This document shows positions 28,527 through 37,336 of a DNA stretch of 52,721 bases, in pieces; the first letter of the stretch is position 1; each line of letters opens with the position of its first letter. The notes under the pieces were generated by a model. That model made no database searches, had not been told where the DNA came from, and was given only the letters and a program-made list of their open reading frames with translations. Position numbers and translations under genes: made by a program. This DNA comes from an uncultured Clostridia bacterium (GTDB taxonomy: Bacteria; Bacillota; Clostridia; Christensenellales; UBA1242), in assembly GCA_944384415.1 (NCBI GenBank), contig CALWTF010000004.1, forward strand, positions 1-52,721, read 5' to 3'.

Positions 28527-28799
28527 ATGCTTGGTTTTAATGGTGAATTTTATCATAAAGATTATGAACAAAATGATAATTTAATTAATATTGATTCTGA
28601 AAGTGTTAACAAAGATATTGAAAATAAAGGCTGTTGCGATTCCGAAATAAATGAAGTGCTTGAAATTTCCAAGTCAAAAGAAAATATGTTAGAAAGCAAA
28701 AAGAAAAAAGAATTAATAAAAAAATTAAGCAAAGAATGGTTAAAAAGAATTGACACTATTAACAAAAAAGATAACTATAATAAAAATAATGAGTTTTAA
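28527..28799 (+). CDS. hypothetical charged protein, 90 aa
   Basis: Preceded by AAGGAG (28513-28518) and followed at once by a terminator, so it is the last gene of the whiA-dnaE-pfkA unit. The first half is acidic (DSESVNKDIENKGCCDSEINE, with a CC pair at about residues 36-37), the second half lysine-rich and probably helical. No domain recognised. Coding is supported by the ribosome binding site and operon position. Confidence 0.65.
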   Translation: MLGFNGEFYHKDYEQNDNLINIDSESVNKDIENKGCCDSEINEVLEISKSKENMLESKKKKELIKKLSKEWLKRIDTINKKDNYNKNNEF

Positions 28800-28800
28800 A

Positions 28801-28828
28801 AAATTGCATAATAGCAATTTTTTTTATT
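28801..28828 (+). terminator. rho-independent terminator after the dnaE-pfkA operon
   Basis: AAATTGC (28801-28807) pairs with GCAATTT (28814-28820) around ATAATA, followed by a T-run. Confidence 0.85.
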
Positions 28829-29007
28829 TATTGTTTTTAATTGGAAATAATTAATAATATTTTGATAAAATAGTTTTAAAATAAAAAATATTTAATTAAA
28901 AAATTTCTATAGCAATATAATAAATTTGTTAGTTTTATTGTTTTAAATAGATTTAACAAACACTTGAAAATTTTTGTGTAAAATTATAAAAAATTTATAA
29001 AAAAGAC
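28829..29007. other. AT-rich intergenic stretch
   Basis: Very AT-rich sequence between the dnaE operon terminator and the first ribosomal promoter. I see no gene, repeat or clear structure in it. Confidence 0.6.
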
Positions 29008-29036
29008 TTGCAATTAATAGTTCATTGGTGTATAAT
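29008..29036 (+). promoter_or_regulatory. distal promoter of the S10 operon (P1)
   Basis: TTGCAA (29008-29013), 17 bases, TATAAT (29031-29036). A transcript from here would start near 29043 and include the structured leader. Confidence 0.75.
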
Positions 29037-29042
29037 ACCTTT

Positions 29043-29165
29043 ATCCTGTAGGCTGGGTTGATGTATAAAGTTACCTTAAAACGCGACTTTTAAGGAGAAT
29101 TTATGCGGACAAGTGGTGCAAAAGTGCTGCGACCAAACACTAAAATTTAGCCTTTTATTTTTTGC
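29043..29165 (+). ncRNA. structured 5' leader of the S10 operon
   Basis: A block clearly richer in G and C than its flanks. CCTTAAAA (29074-29081) pairs with TTTTAAGG (29088-29095); the right arm contains the ribosome binding site of a short reading frame. Downstream, AGTG/CACT, GGT/ACC and GCA/TGC form a nested stem over bases 29112-29141. Position, promoter and structure suggest a ribosomal protein leader that senses a product of the operon, but I cannot match it to a named family. Confidence 0.5.
29103..29150 (+). CDS. possible leader peptide, 15 aa
   Basis: ATG at 29103 follows TTAAGGAG with normal spacing; the frame reads [15 protein letters not shown] and stops at TAG. It lies in the S10 operon leader, with its ribosome binding site inside a hairpin. 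The codons overlap a second hairpin, so the apparent frame may be a by-product of RNA structure. Confidence 0.35.
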   Translation: MRTSGAKVLRPNTKI

Positions 29166-29174
29166 TTATAGGGG

Positions 29175-29202
29175 TTGACACACACGGAAGAGTGTATATG
29201 CT
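29175..29202 (+). promoter_or_regulatory. proximal promoter of the S10 operon (P2)
   Basis: A perfect TTGACA (29175-29180), 16 bases, TATGCT (29197-29202). It would bypass the structured leader and give a shorter message. Confidence 0.55.
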
Positions 29203-29275
29203 AATACTATTCTTTATAATATATGTGTTAATTAAAGCAAGTGTTTGGAAAGTTATACTGTATAATGGAGGGTGT

Positions 29276-29584
29276 ATGAGTACACAAAAAATCAGAATCA
29301 AACTTAAATCATTTGATCACGGTTTGATTGACCAAGCTGCCGCTCGTATTATTGAAGCAGCAACAAAATCAGGTTGCAAGATTTCAGGACCAATTCCTTT
29401 ACCAACTGATAAAGAAATTATAACAGTCTTGCGTTCTCCACACGTAGACAAAGATAGTCGTGAGCAATTTGAATTAAGAACACACAAAAGGCTTATTGAC
29501 ATTTTTAGTCCAACAAGCAAAACAATGGATACATTATCTAAACTTGATTTGCCAGCAGGTGTGGATATAAAAATAAAACTTTAA
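29276..29584 (+). CDS. rpsJ: 30S ribosomal protein S10
   Basis: First gene of the S10-spc-alpha superoperon; S10 sits in the 30S head and also serves as NusE in antitermination. Starting at the ATG after GGAGGG (29267-29272) gives 102 aa with the standard N-terminus [16 protein letters not shown] and C-terminus [12 protein letters not shown] longer frame from 29162 would run upstream through promoter P2 and is rejected. Confidence 0.97.
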   Translation: MSTQKIRIKLKSFDHGLIDQAAARIIEAATKSGCKISGPIPLPTDKEIITVLRSPHVDKDSREQFELRTHKRLIDIFSPTSKTMDTLSKLDLPAGVDIKIKL

Positions 29585-29608
29585 TAAGCAACAAAAAGGA
29601 GAAAAAGT

Positions 29609-30238
29609 ATGAACAAAGCTATTTTAGGTAAAAAACTTGGTATGACACAGGTTTTCTCTCCAAAAGGTTTGGTTATTCCTGTAACTGTTGTAGAGGCAAA
29701 CCCAAATGTTGTGGTTCAAATAAAAAATGAAGACAACGATGGTTACAACGCACTTGTTGTTGCTTATGGAGAGATTAAAGAAAAATTGGTTAACAAGCCA
29801 ATGGCAGGAACTTTTAAAAAGGCGGGAGTTAAGCCTTTGAGAAGTTTAAAAGAATTTCGTTTTGATGATATAGCTAATTACACAGTAGGTCAAGAAATAA
29901 AATGTGATGTATTTGTGGAAGGCGACAAGGTAGATGCAGTTGCTGTTTCTCGTGGTCGTGGTTTTACAGGTTCAATGTTCCGTTGGAATATGCGTCATCA
30001 AGACAATACACACGGTGGTTATAAAGTTCACCGTCATCAATCTTTGGGTAGTGGTCCAGGAGTTGGAAAAGTATTCAAAGGTAAGCGTATGGCAGGTAGA
30101 TATGGTGGCACACAAGTTACAGTTCAAAACCTTGAGGTCGTAAGGGTTGATAAAGATAGAAATATAATTTTAGTCAAAGGTGCAATTCCAGGCCCACGCA
30201 ATGGTGTGGTAATGCTTAGAAATGCAGTTAAGGCTTAA
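29609..30238 (+). CDS. rplC: 50S ribosomal protein L3
   Basis: 209 aa, normal length. Conserved start KAILGKKLGMTQVF and the central extension that reaches the peptidyl transferase centre (GRGFTGSMFRWNMRHQ, HRHQSLGSGPGVGKVFKGKR). AAAAGGAG lies upstream of the ATG. It follows rpsJ by 24 bases. Confidence 0.97.
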   Translation: MNKAILGKKLGMTQVFSPKGLVIPVTVVEANPNVVVQIKNEDNDGYNALVVAYGEIKEKLVNKPMAGTFKKAGVKPLRSLKEFRFDDIANYTVGQEIKCDVFVEGDKVDAVAVSRGRGFTGSMFRWNMRHQDNTHGGYKVHRHQSLGSGPGVGKVFKGKRMAGRYGGTQVTVQNLEVVRVDKDRNIILVKGAIPGPRNGVVMLRNAVKA

Positions 30239-30253
30239 TAAGGAGAAAAACAT

Positions 30254-30883
30254 ATGGCAATTAAATCAAAAGTTTATGATATCAACGCAAATGAAGTTGG
30301 CACAATAAGTTTGTCAGATGCAGTTTTTGGCACTCCTTATAACGAGCCATTAATTCATCAAGTTGTGGTTGCATATCTAGCTAATCAACGACAGGGTACA
30401 AAATGCACTTTAAACCGTGGAGAAATTCGTGGTCGTGCAAAAAAACCTTGGAGACAAAAACACACTGGTCGTGCAAGACAAGGAAGTCGTCGTGGTCCTC
30501 AATGGACAAAAGGTGGTATGGCGTTTGCTTTAAAACCTAGAGACTTTTCGCAAAAAGTTAATAAAACAGCTAAAAGAATTGCTTTTTGCAGCGCTTTAAG
30601 TCAAAAACTTAAACAAAATGAAATTGTTGTTTTGGATAGTATTGAAATTGCTAAACCAAAAACAAAACAAGTTCAAGAAATTATTAACAAATTTAAGTTT
30701 GATAAATCAGTTTTATTTGTTGTTAAAGATGCAAATGAAAATTTGATTAAATCTGCTGCAAACATTCCAGCAGTTAATGTTGTTAATTGTGATTTGTTGA
30801 ATACATATCAAGTTGTATCAACAAATAAAATCGTTTTCGTCAAAGACGCAATCAAATCAATAGAGGAGGCTTATGCTGAATAA
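30254..30883 (+). CDS. rplD: 50S ribosomal protein L4
   Basis: 209 aa. L4 lines the nascent peptide tunnel through a long loop, here RAKKPWRQKHTGRARQGSRR (residues 61-80). At residue 70 the loop has His where most bacteria have Gly in KGTGRAR; substitutions in this GTG tip are known to reduce macrolide binding. The rest of the globular domain is ordinary. L4 also autoregulates S10 operons in some bacteria, which makes the upstream leader relevant. The stop codon overlaps the rplW start. Confidence 0.96.
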   Translation: MAIKSKVYDINANEVGTISLSDAVFGTPYNEPLIHQVVVAYLANQRQGTKCTLNRGEIRGRAKKPWRQKHTGRARQGSRRGPQWTKGGMAFALKPRDFSQKVNKTAKRIAFCSALSQKLKQNEIVVLDSIEIAKPKTKQVQEIINKFKFDKSVLFVVKDANENLIKSAANIPAVNVVNCDLLNTYQVVSTNKIVFVKDAIKSIEEAYAE

Positions 30884-31173
30884 TGGAAGCAAATAAAATA
30901 ATTATAAAACCGCTGTTATCAGAAAAAAGTTATTCCGACATAAAAAATAAAAAGTATTGGTTCGTAGTTGACAAAAATGCAACCAAAACTGAAATTAAAC
31001 AAGCGGTAGAGGAAATCTTTGGTGTAGATGTTGAAAGTGTAAACACATCTATAACCGCAAAAAAACCAAAAAAACGAGGAAGAATCACTGGCTACACATC
31101 TGAACAGAAGAAAGCAGTTGTTACTTTGAAAAAAGATAGTAAAGCCATTGCATTCTTTGAAAGTTTGAACTAG
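30883..31173 (+). CDS. rplW: 50S ribosomal protein L23
   Basis: 96 aa, normal. L23 forms the docking site for trigger factor and SRP at the tunnel exit. Landmarks are [14 protein letters not shown] and the tail [18 protein letters not shown]. The ATG overlaps the rplD stop (TAATG), with GAGGAGG about 15 bases upstream inside rplD. Confidence 0.96.
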   Translation: MEANKIIIKPLLSEKSYSDIKNKKYWFVVDKNATKTEIKQAVEEIFGVDVESVNTSITAKKPKKRGRITGYTSEQKKAVVTLKKDSKAIAFFESLN

Positions 31174-31186
31174 GAGGATAACACAT

Positions 31187-32017
31187 ATGGCAGTTAAAAG
31201 ATATAGACCGATAACCCCTTCTATGCGTGGTATGATTAAACCAACTTTTGAAGAAATTACAACAACAACACCGGAAAAATCGTTGTTAGTTCCTTTAAAG
31301 AAAAAAGCTGGTCGTAATAACCAAGGTCGCATAACTGTTCGTCACCAAGGTGGTGGTGTACGCAGAAAGTACCGTGTTATCGATTTCAAACGAAATAAAG
31401 ATGGAGTTCCTGCAAAAGTGGTATCAATTGAATATGATCCAAACCGCAGTGCTTACATTGCTCTTTTGAACTATGTAGATGGTGAAAAGAGATACATTTT
31501 AGCTCCTTTGGGCTTGTCTGTTGGAGATGTTGTTCAAAGTGGAGTTGAAGGTGTTGAAATAAAAGTTGGTAATGCAATGCCAATGAGTGAAATGCCAGTT
31601 GGAACAGTTGTTCACAACATTGAAATGCAACCAAAAAGTGGTGGAAAAATGGCTCGTGCAGCTGGAATGTCTGCCCGTTTGGTAGCAAAAGAAGGTAAAA
31701 ACGCAACTTTGAAACTTCCTAGTGGAGAAATGCGTATGGTATCAAACAAATGTCGTGCAACAATAGGTCAAGTTGGAAATATTGATCACGAATTAATTCA
31801 AATTGGAAAGGCAGGTCTCAGTCGCCACATGGGAATTCGTCCTACTGTTCGTGGTAGTGTTATGAACCCAGTTGATCACCCACACGGTGGTGGTGAATCG
31901 AAAGCGCCTATTGGTCGACCAAGCCCTATGAGTCCATGGGGTAAAAGAACTCTTGGTAAAAAGACACGCAACAAGCGTAAACCAAGCAGTAGACAAATTT
32001 TGAAACGAATTAACTAG
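31187..32017 (+). CDS. rplB: 50S ribosomal protein L2
   Basis: 276 aa, normal length. Near-consensus sequence with [16 protein letters not shown], the [20 protein letters not shown] block and the C-terminal [19 protein letters not shown] loop that contains the conserved histidine near the peptidyl transferase centre. AGGAGG precedes the ATG. Confidence 0.98.
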   Translation: MAVKRYRPITPSMRGMIKPTFEEITTTTPEKSLLVPLKKKAGRNNQGRITVRHQGGGVRRKYRVIDFKRNKDGVPAKVVSIEYDPNRSAYIALLNYVDGEKRYILAPLGLSVGDVVQSGVEGVEIKVGNAMPMSEMPVGTVVHNIEMQPKSGGKMARAAGMSARLVAKEGKNATLKLPSGEMRMVSNKCRATIGQVGNIDHELIQIGKAGLSRHMGIRPTVRGSVMNPVDHPHGGGESKAPIGRPSPMSPWGKRTLGKKTRNKRKPSSRQILKRIN

Positions 32018-32031
32018 GAGAGTGTAAAGTT

Positions 32032-32313
32032 ATGAGTAGAAGTTTAAAGAAAAAGCCTTATGTTGAACCTAGATTGATGAAACGAGTTAAGGCTATGAAC
32101 GAATCAGGCGAGAAAAAACCTTTAAAAACTTGGTCTCGTGCATCAACTATTTACCCAGACTTTGTTGGTCACACTATTCAAGTGCACAACGGTCGTAAAC
32201 ACATTCCTGTTTATTGTTCTGTTGAAATGGTTGGACACAAACTTGGTGAGTTTGCTCCAACAAGAACTTTCAAAGGACACTCGGGTTCAAAAGTTGTTGG
32301 TGGAAAAAATTAA
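32032..32313 (+). CDS. rpsS: 30S ribosomal protein S19
   Basis: 93 aa, normal. S19 pairs with S13 in the 30S head. The start [18 protein letters not shown] and the block [18 protein letters not shown] are typical. Ribosome binding site AGGAG, 15 bases after rplB. Confidence 0.97.
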   Translation: MSRSLKKKPYVEPRLMKRVKAMNESGEKKPLKTWSRASTIYPDFVGHTIQVHNGRKHIPVYCSVEMVGHKLGEFAPTRTFKGHSGSKVVGGKN

Positions 32314-32329
32314 GGAGAGGTGTTGACAA

Positions 32330-32926
32330 ATGGCAAAAAATATCAGAGAAAAAGCGGCTAAGATTGCTGAAAATCGCGATAAGCGACCACATGCAACCGC
32401 AAAATTTGTTCGCATTAGTCCAAGCAAGGTTCACATTGTGCTTGATTTAATTCGTGGACAAGATTACAACTCAGCATTGGCTATCTTGAAAAACACCCCA
32501 AAGGCTGCAAGTGAAGTTTTGGTAAAAGTGTTGGAAAGTGCTGGTGCTAACGCAGAAAATAATCTTAATTTAAGTAAAAATGACTTATATGTTGCTGAAT
32601 GTTTTGCAAATGAAGGTCCAACATATAAAAGATATTGGTTGCGTTCTCACGGTAGTGCTGACATAATCAAGAAAAGAACTAGCCACATTACCATTATTTT
32701 AGATGAAAAAGATAAGGCTTTTGTAAAAGCTGAACCTAAAAAAGTAGAAACAAAAAAATCAGAAGAAAAAACTGTTTCTGAAACTAAAGTTAAAGCAGAA
32801 ACAAAAACTGTTGCAAGTAAAACTGAAGAAAAAAAGTCAAAACCTGCAACTAAAACAACCGCTACAAAAAAGGAAACAACAAAAAAAGCGGTTTCAGCTA
32901 AATCTAAACAAGGAGGCGAGAAATAA
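32330..32926 (+). CDS. rplV: 50S ribosomal protein L22 with long lysine-rich tail and atypical tunnel hairpin
   Basis: 198 aa against the usual 110-120. Residues 1-130 are the L22 fold (FVRISPSKVHIVLDLIRG; KRTSHITIIL). The beta-hairpin that reaches the tunnel constriction reads KRYWLRSHGSADIIKKR (residues 100-116), where most bacteria have KRxxPRAxGRAxxIxKR, so the PRA/GRA bases of the loop are changed. Residues 131-198 are a Lys/Glu/Thr/Ala-rich disordered tail. AAGGAG precedes the ATG. rpsC follows after two bases. Confidence 0.95.
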   Translation: MAKNIREKAAKIAENRDKRPHATAKFVRISPSKVHIVLDLIRGQDYNSALAILKNTPKAASEVLVKVLESAGANAENNLNLSKNDLYVAECFANEGPTYKRYWLRSHGSADIIKKRTSHITIILDEKDKAFVKAEPKKVETKKSEEKTVSETKVKAETKTVASKTEEKKSKPATKTTATKKETTKKAVSAKSKQGGEK

Positions 32927-32928
32927 CT

Positions 32929-33612
32929 ATGGGTCAAAAAGTAAACCCACACGGATTTCGTGTTGGTGTGGTGAAAGACTGGGATACAAAATGGTTTGCT
33001 AGCAAAAAAGATTTTTCTAATCTTTTAGTTGAAGATAATGCTATTCGCAAGCACATTTTAAAGAAATATCATGATGCATCTGTTTCTCGCGTTATTATTG
33101 AAAGAACACAAGGAACACATGGTAAAATTGTTATCAATATTTTAACAGCTCGTCCAGGTATTATTATTGGACAAAAAGGTGCTGGAATTGAAACTTTAAA
33201 GAAAGAGCTTGATAAAATTGTTGATGGAAAACAAGTTGTTATTAACATACAAGAAATAAAACATCCAGATTTAGATGCTAATGTTGTTGCTCAATCTGTT
33301 GCAGCGCAAATTGAAAAGCGTGTAAGAGTTAAAAGAGCAATAAAATCAACATTACAACGCGTTATGAAAGCTGGTCCTAAAGGTTGTAAAATTCTTGTAA
33401 GCGGTCGTATTGATGGTCGTGAAATTGCAGGAAGTGAAACTTTTTCTCAAGGTTCAGTACCTCTTCACACATTGCGTGCTGACATTGACTATGGTTTTAG
33501 TGAAGCACACACAACATATGGTGTTTTGGGTGTGAAAGTATGGATTTATAAAGGTGAAGTCTTGCAAAAGGCTAACAGCGTTACCACTAATAAACAAGGG
33601 GGTGACAAATAA
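32929..33612 (+). CDS. rpsC: 30S ribosomal protein S3
   Basis: 227 aa. S3 lines the mRNA entry channel and has helicase activity. Start [20 protein letters not shown] domain motif [16 protein letters not shown] (about residues 73-88), and C-terminal [11 protein letters not shown]-like block [18 protein letters not shown]. The ribosome binding site AGGAGGCG lies in the end of rplV. The stop overlaps rplP. Confidence 0.97.
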   Translation: MGQKVNPHGFRVGVVKDWDTKWFASKKDFSNLLVEDNAIRKHILKKYHDASVSRVIIERTQGTHGKIVINILTARPGIIIGQKGAGIETLKKELDKIVDGKQVVINIQEIKHPDLDANVVAQSVAAQIEKRVRVKRAIKSTLQRVMKAGPKGCKILVSGRIDGREIAGSETFSQGSVPLHTLRADIDYGFSEAHTTYGVLGVKVWIYKGEVLQKANSVTTNKQGGDK

Positions 33613-34100
33613 TGTTATTGCCTAAAAGAACAAAATATCGTAATGTTCACCGAGGAAGAATGAAAGGTGAAGATTTTCGAGGTAATAGAATCAGTCAAGG
33701 TGAATTTGGTATTGTTGCAATGGAACCTTGTTGGATTAAATCAAATCAAATAGAAGCAGCTCGTGTTGCTTTAACTCGTGAAATGCAGCGTGTAGGTAAA
33801 GTTTGGATTAAAATTTTCCCACACAAACCATATTCTAAAAAGCCTTTGGAAACTCGTATGGGTCATGGTAAGGGTAATCTTGAAGGCTGGGTAGCAGTTG
33901 TTCGCCCTGGTAGAGTATTGTTTGAAATTGCTGGTGTTAAAGAAGAAGTAGCAAGAGAAGCTCTTAGATTAGCGGCAAACAAATTGCCTATAAAAGTTAA
34001 ATTCTACACAAAAGAAGAATTAGACAAAGTTGTTGATGCTAAACTTGGAGTTAGCGCTACAAAAACTGTAACAGAAGGTGGTGAGATAAATGAAGAATAA
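33612..34100 (+). CDS. rplP: 50S ribosomal protein L16
   Basis: 162 aa; the first ~137 residues are standard L16 ([36 protein letters not shown], which holds the loop near the A site). The last ~20 residues (from about SATKTV) are an added tail. The ATG overlaps the rpsC stop by one base and the end overlaps rpmC by 11 bases. Confidence 0.96.
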   Translation: MLLPKRTKYRNVHRGRMKGEDFRGNRISQGEFGIVAMEPCWIKSNQIEAARVALTREMQRVGKVWIKIFPHKPYSKKPLETRMGHGKGNLEGWVAVVRPGRVLFEIAGVKEEVAREALRLAANKLPIKVKFYTKEELDKVVDAKLGVSATKTVTEGGEINEE

Positions 34101-34296
34101 AGAATTTCGTGATATGACTAATGACGAGTTGAACGAAAAACTCAAAGAACTTAAATCTGAGCATTTTAACCTTCGTTTCTCACACGCTACTGGTCAGCTA
34201 ACAAATCCAATGATGTTAAATACTATAAAAAAAGACATAGCAAGAGTTATGACAATTTTGCGTGAACGCGAATTGAAAGAAAAAAAGGCTAATTAA
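34090..34296 (+). CDS. rpmC: 50S ribosomal protein L29
   Basis: 68 aa, two-helix protein at the tunnel exit. [23 protein letters not shown] and [14 protein letters not shown] are typical. The start lies within the end of rplP, with GGTGGTGAG just upstream as ribosome binding site. Confidence 0.95.
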   Translation: MKNKEFRDMTNDELNEKLKELKSEHFNLRFSHATGQLTNPMMLNTIKKDIARVMTILRERELKEKKAN

Positions 34297-34310
34297 GGAG
34301 GATGGTTAAG

Positions 34311-34574
34311 ATGGAAGCTGTACAAAGAAATTTAAGAAAAACCAGAGTTGGTATAGTAGTTAGTAACTCTATGGATAAAACTATTGTTGTTGCCGTTCAG
34401 AACAATGTTCGCCACCCTCTTTACAATAAAATTGTGAAAAAGACAGCGAAATTTAAAGTTCACGATGAAAACAATGAGTGTAATGTAGGTGATAAGGTCG
34501 AAATCACTGAAACTCGCCACCTTTCTAAAGATAAGTATTTCAGATTGGTGAAAATAATAGAAAAAGCGAAGTAA
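34311..34574 (+). CDS. rpsQ: 30S ribosomal protein S17
   Basis: 87 aa OB-fold protein of the 30S body. The start at 34311 is chosen because AAGGAGG (34295-34301) sits nine bases before it; the ATG at 34302 touches that site and would only add MVK. Conserved blocks are [22 protein letters not shown] and [17 protein letters not shown]. Confidence 0.95.
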   Translation: MEAVQRNLRKTRVGIVVSNSMDKTIVVAVQNNVRHPLYNKIVKKTAKFKVHDENNECNVGDKVEITETRHLSKDKYFRLVKIIEKAK

Positions 34575-34593
34575 TTAAAGGAGCGTATTGATT

Positions 34594-34962
34594 ATGATAA
34601 TGCCTCAAACAAGATTAAAAGTTGCCGACAACACAGGTGCAAAAGTTTTAATGTGTATTCGTGTGTTGGGTGGTTCTTTTAGAAAAAGTGGAAATATTGG
34701 AGACATCATTGTCGGCACTGTAAAAACAGCTATTCCTGGTGGTAGTGTTAAAAAAGGTGATGTTGTAAAAGCAGTTATAGTTCGCACAAACCGTGGTGTT
34801 CGTCGTCCTGATGGAAGTAGTATTAAATTTGATGACAATGCTGTTGTAATTATTGATAAAGATAAACAACCAAAAGGCACTCGTGTGTTTGGCCCAATCG
34901 CCCGAGAACTTCGCGATAGGGGATATATGAAAATTATATCTCTAGCCAACGAAGTGTTGTAA
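34594..34962 (+). CDS. rplN: 50S ribosomal protein L14
   Basis: 122 aa, exactly the usual length when started at ATG 34594, ten bases after AAAGGAG; a TTG at 34588 gives two extra residues and is rejected. Blocks [40 protein letters not shown] and [22 protein letters not shown] are near consensus. Confidence 0.97.
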   Translation: MIMPQTRLKVADNTGAKVLMCIRVLGGSFRKSGNIGDIIVGTVKTAIPGGSVKKGDVVKAVIVRTNRGVRRPDGSSIKFDDNAVVIIDKDKQPKGTRVFGPIARELRDRGYMKIISLANEVL

Positions 34963-34972
34963 GGGGGGAATT

Positions 34973-35512
34973 ATGACAAACAGTAATTTAAGAACCGGCG
35001 ACACCGTTGTAGTGATTGCAGGTAAAGATAAAGGAAAAACAGGCAAAATAACTCAAAGTTTTGCAGAAACAGGAAGAGTGGTTGTTTCAGGTGTAAACAT
35101 TGTTTACAAACACAAAAAGGCGCGTTCACAAAAAGAACAAGCAGAGATTAAAAAAGAAGAAGCAGCAATAGATGTAAGTAATGTTCAAATTATTTGTCCT
35201 GTTTGTAAAAAAGCAACTAGAATTGCTCACAAGTTTGATGAAAATGGTGTTAAACACCGTGCTTGTAAAAAATGTGGTGCTTTTATAGATGGAGAAAAGA
35301 AATCAAAATCTACAAAGGCAACAAAGAAAGAATCAAAAGCAGATGCTGAAAAAACAGTTTCAAAAAAAGAACAAAAAGCTAAAACTTTTAAAAATGAAAA
35401 GAAAGACAATGTTTTAAAAGCTGAAACAAAAGGCGTGCGGGGTGCAAAAGCAATGGTCGATTCCGCAACAACAAAAAGAAGAACGCCTCAAGCAAAAACA
35501 CAAGGTAAATAA
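34973..35512 (+). CDS. rplX: 50S ribosomal protein L24 with zinc-ribbon and lysine-rich tail
   Basis: 179 aa against the usual ~105. The KOW domain is at the start (LRTGDTVVVIAGKDKGKTGK, residues 6-25). Residues 75-101 hold two CxxC pairs (C75, C78 and C98, C101), consistent with a zinc ribbon. From about residue 105 to the end there is a low-complexity tail rich in Lys, Ala, Ser and Thr. L24 begins 50S assembly. The ribosome binding site GGGGG precedes the ATG. Confidence 0.94.
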   Translation: MTNSNLRTGDTVVVIAGKDKGKTGKITQSFAETGRVVVSGVNIVYKHKKARSQKEQAEIKKEEAAIDVSNVQIICPVCKKATRIAHKFDENGVKHRACKKCGAFIDGEKKSKSTKATKKESKADAEKTVSKKEQKAKTFKNEKKDNVLKAETKGVRGAKAMVDSATTKRRTPQAKTQGK

Positions 35513-35528
35513 TTCGGAGGAAAAGTAA

Positions 35529-36161
35529 GTGGAAAAAGAAAACAATCAGGTTACTAAGGAAACTGTAACCGATGTAGCAAAGAAATCAACAAAAAGTTCT
35601 TCAAAAACAGCAGTAGCAAAACCAAGATTGTTGGAATTTTATATTAAAAATGTTGTTCCTGCACTTAAAAAGGAATTTTCATATAAAAATATAAATCAAG
35701 TTCCAAAAATTGATAAGGTTGTTATTAATGCTGGTTTGGGTGATGTTAAAGATAATCAAAAAAGTTTTTCTCAAGCCGTTGATGAACTTGGATTGATTGC
35801 TGGACAAAAACCAATTGTAACAACAGCAAAAAAAGCGGTTGCTAACTTTAAACTTCGTCAAGGTATGAAAATTGGTGCGAAAGTTACTTTACGCGGTAAA
35901 ATAATGTGGGAATTTTTAGATCGTTTAATTTCTATTGCTTTACCAAGAGTTCGTGATTTTAGAGGTGTAAATTCTAAATCATTTGATGGTAAAGGAAATT
36001 ATTCAATGGGTATTAAAGAGCAATTGATTTTCCCAGAAATTGATTATGATAAAATTGAAAAACCTCGTGGTTTTGACATTTGTATTGTTACAAGTGCTAA
36101 AACAGATGAGGAAGCAAAGGCATTGCTTACAAACCTTGGAATGCCTTTTAAAAGAGATTAG
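35529..36161 (+). CDS. rplE: 50S ribosomal protein L5 with N-terminal extension
   Basis: 210 aa against the usual 179-180. A Lys/Thr/Ser-rich extension of about 30 residues precedes the L5 fold ([19 protein letters not shown]). GTG start at 35529 with CGGAGG eight bases upstream; no closer start with a ribosome binding site is seen. Conserved [22 protein letters not shown] and [20 protein letters not shown]5 contacts 5S rRNA. Confidence 0.95.
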   Translation: MEKENNQVTKETVTDVAKKSTKSSSKTAVAKPRLLEFYIKNVVPALKKEFSYKNINQVPKIDKVVINAGLGDVKDNQKSFSQAVDELGLIAGQKPIVTTAKKAVANFKLRQGMKIGAKVTLRGKIMWEFLDRLISIALPRVRDFRGVNSKSFDGKGNYSMGIKEQLIFPEIDYDKIEKPRGFDICIVTSAKTDEEAKALLTNLGMPFKRD

Positions 36162-36170
36162 GGAGGAAAT

Positions 36171-36356
36171 ATGGCAAGAAAAGCATTAGTTTATAAACAA
36201 AAACAACCACAAAAGTTTTCAACCCGTGAATACACTCGTTGTAAAATTTGTGGCCGTCCGCACGCTGTTTTGAAGAAATATGGCATTTGTCGTATTTGCT
36301 TCCGCGAAATGGCATACCGTGGAGAAATTCCTGGTGTTAAAAAGGCAAGTTGGTAG
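36171..36356 (+). CDS. rpsZ: 30S ribosomal protein S14, zinc type (type Z)
   Basis: 61 aa with the C+ form: CxxC at residues 24/27 and 40/43 (CKICGRP...CRICFRE). The short type Z is the usual form of Gram-positive spc operons. GGGAGG precedes the ATG. Confidence 0.97.
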   Translation: MARKALVYKQKQPQKFSTREYTRCKICGRPHAVLKKYGICRICFREMAYRGEIPGVKKASW

Positions 36357-36367
36357 GGAGGAATATT

Positions 36368-36766
36368 ATGGTAGTTACAGATGTAATAGCAGATATGCTT
36401 ACAAGAATTAGAAATGCTATCAGTGCAAAGCATTTAACAGTTGATATTCCTGTAAGTAAAATGAAACTTTCAATTGCGGAAATTTTGAAAAATGAAGGTT
36501 ATATTACCAACTTTGAATTAATTGGAGAAGGCGTTCAACAAAACATTCATATAACTTTAAAAGAAAATGAATCTAGCCCATATGTTATTACTGGTTTAAA
36601 AAGAATTTCAAAACCAGGTTTAAGAATATATGCTAATTCAAACAATTTACCAAAAGTTATTAATGGACTTGGTATCGCAATAATTTCAACAAATAAAGGA
36701 ATTATGACAGACAAGCAGGCACGCGAAAATCGTGTTGGTGGCGAAGTTCTGGCATATATTTGGTAG
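36368..36766 (+). CDS. rpsH: 30S ribosomal protein S8
   Basis: 132 aa with the ATG at 36368, the normal length; a TTG-initiated frame from 36350 overlaps rpsZ and the ribosome binding site. Blocks [16 protein letters not shown] and [23 protein letters not shown] are standard, as is the C-terminal [15 protein letters not shown]. Confidence 0.97.
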   Translation: MVVTDVIADMLTRIRNAISAKHLTVDIPVSKMKLSIAEILKNEGYITNFELIGEGVQQNIHITLKENESSPYVITGLKRISKPGLRIYANSNNLPKVINGLGIAIISTNKGIMTDKQARENRVGGEVLAYIW

Positions 36767-36776
36767 GGGGTGTGTT

Positions 36777-37322
36777 ATGTCAAGAATTGGTAAACTTCCT
36801 ATTCAAATTCCTTCTGGTGTAACTGTTTCAGTTGATGAAAACAACAAAGTGATTGTTGAAGGTCCAAAAGGAAAGTTGGAAAGAAATATAAATAGAGTTA
36901 TAAAAATTGATGTTGCTAATGAACTTGTAACATTAACAACATTAAATGCTTCAAAAGAAGCTAATGCACTTTATGGTTTATCCAGAACTTTAATTGCTAA
37001 TATGGTAAAAGGTGTTAGTGAAGGTTATGCAAAAACATTAGTTATCAATGGTGTAGGTTATAAAGTGTTTGATAAAGGTGATCACCTTGAAATGTTAATT
37101 GGTTTTAGTCACCCTGTGGTTGTTAAATCAATTGAAGGTGTAAAACTTTCTTGCCCTTCTGTTACTGAAATAAAAGTAGAAGGTGCAGATAAAGAAAAGG
37201 TCGGACAAATGGCTGCAAATATTAGAGCTATTAAACCAGTTGAACCTTATCACGCATATGGTATTCGTTATAGTGATGAAACCGTTGTGATGAAAGAAGG
37301 AAAAACTGCAGGTAAGAAATAA
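36777..37322 (+). CDS. rplF: 50S ribosomal protein L6
   Basis: 181 aa from the ATG at 36777 (SRIGKLPIQIPSGVTVSV); a longer frame from 36732 lies within rpsH. Conserved GPKGKLERNI, GYAKTLVINGVGYKV and C-terminal RAIKPVEPYHAYGIRY. GGGGGTG is the ribosome binding site, ten bases after the rpsH stop. Confidence 0.97.
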   Translation: MSRIGKLPIQIPSGVTVSVDENNKVIVEGPKGKLERNINRVIKIDVANELVTLTTLNASKEANALYGLSRTLIANMVKGVSEGYAKTLVINGVGYKVFDKGDHLEMLIGFSHPVVVKSIEGVKLSCPSVTEIKVEGADKEKVGQMAANIRAIKPVEPYHAYGIRYSDETVVMKEGKTAGKK

Positions 37323-37336
37323 AGGAGGAATGAGTT

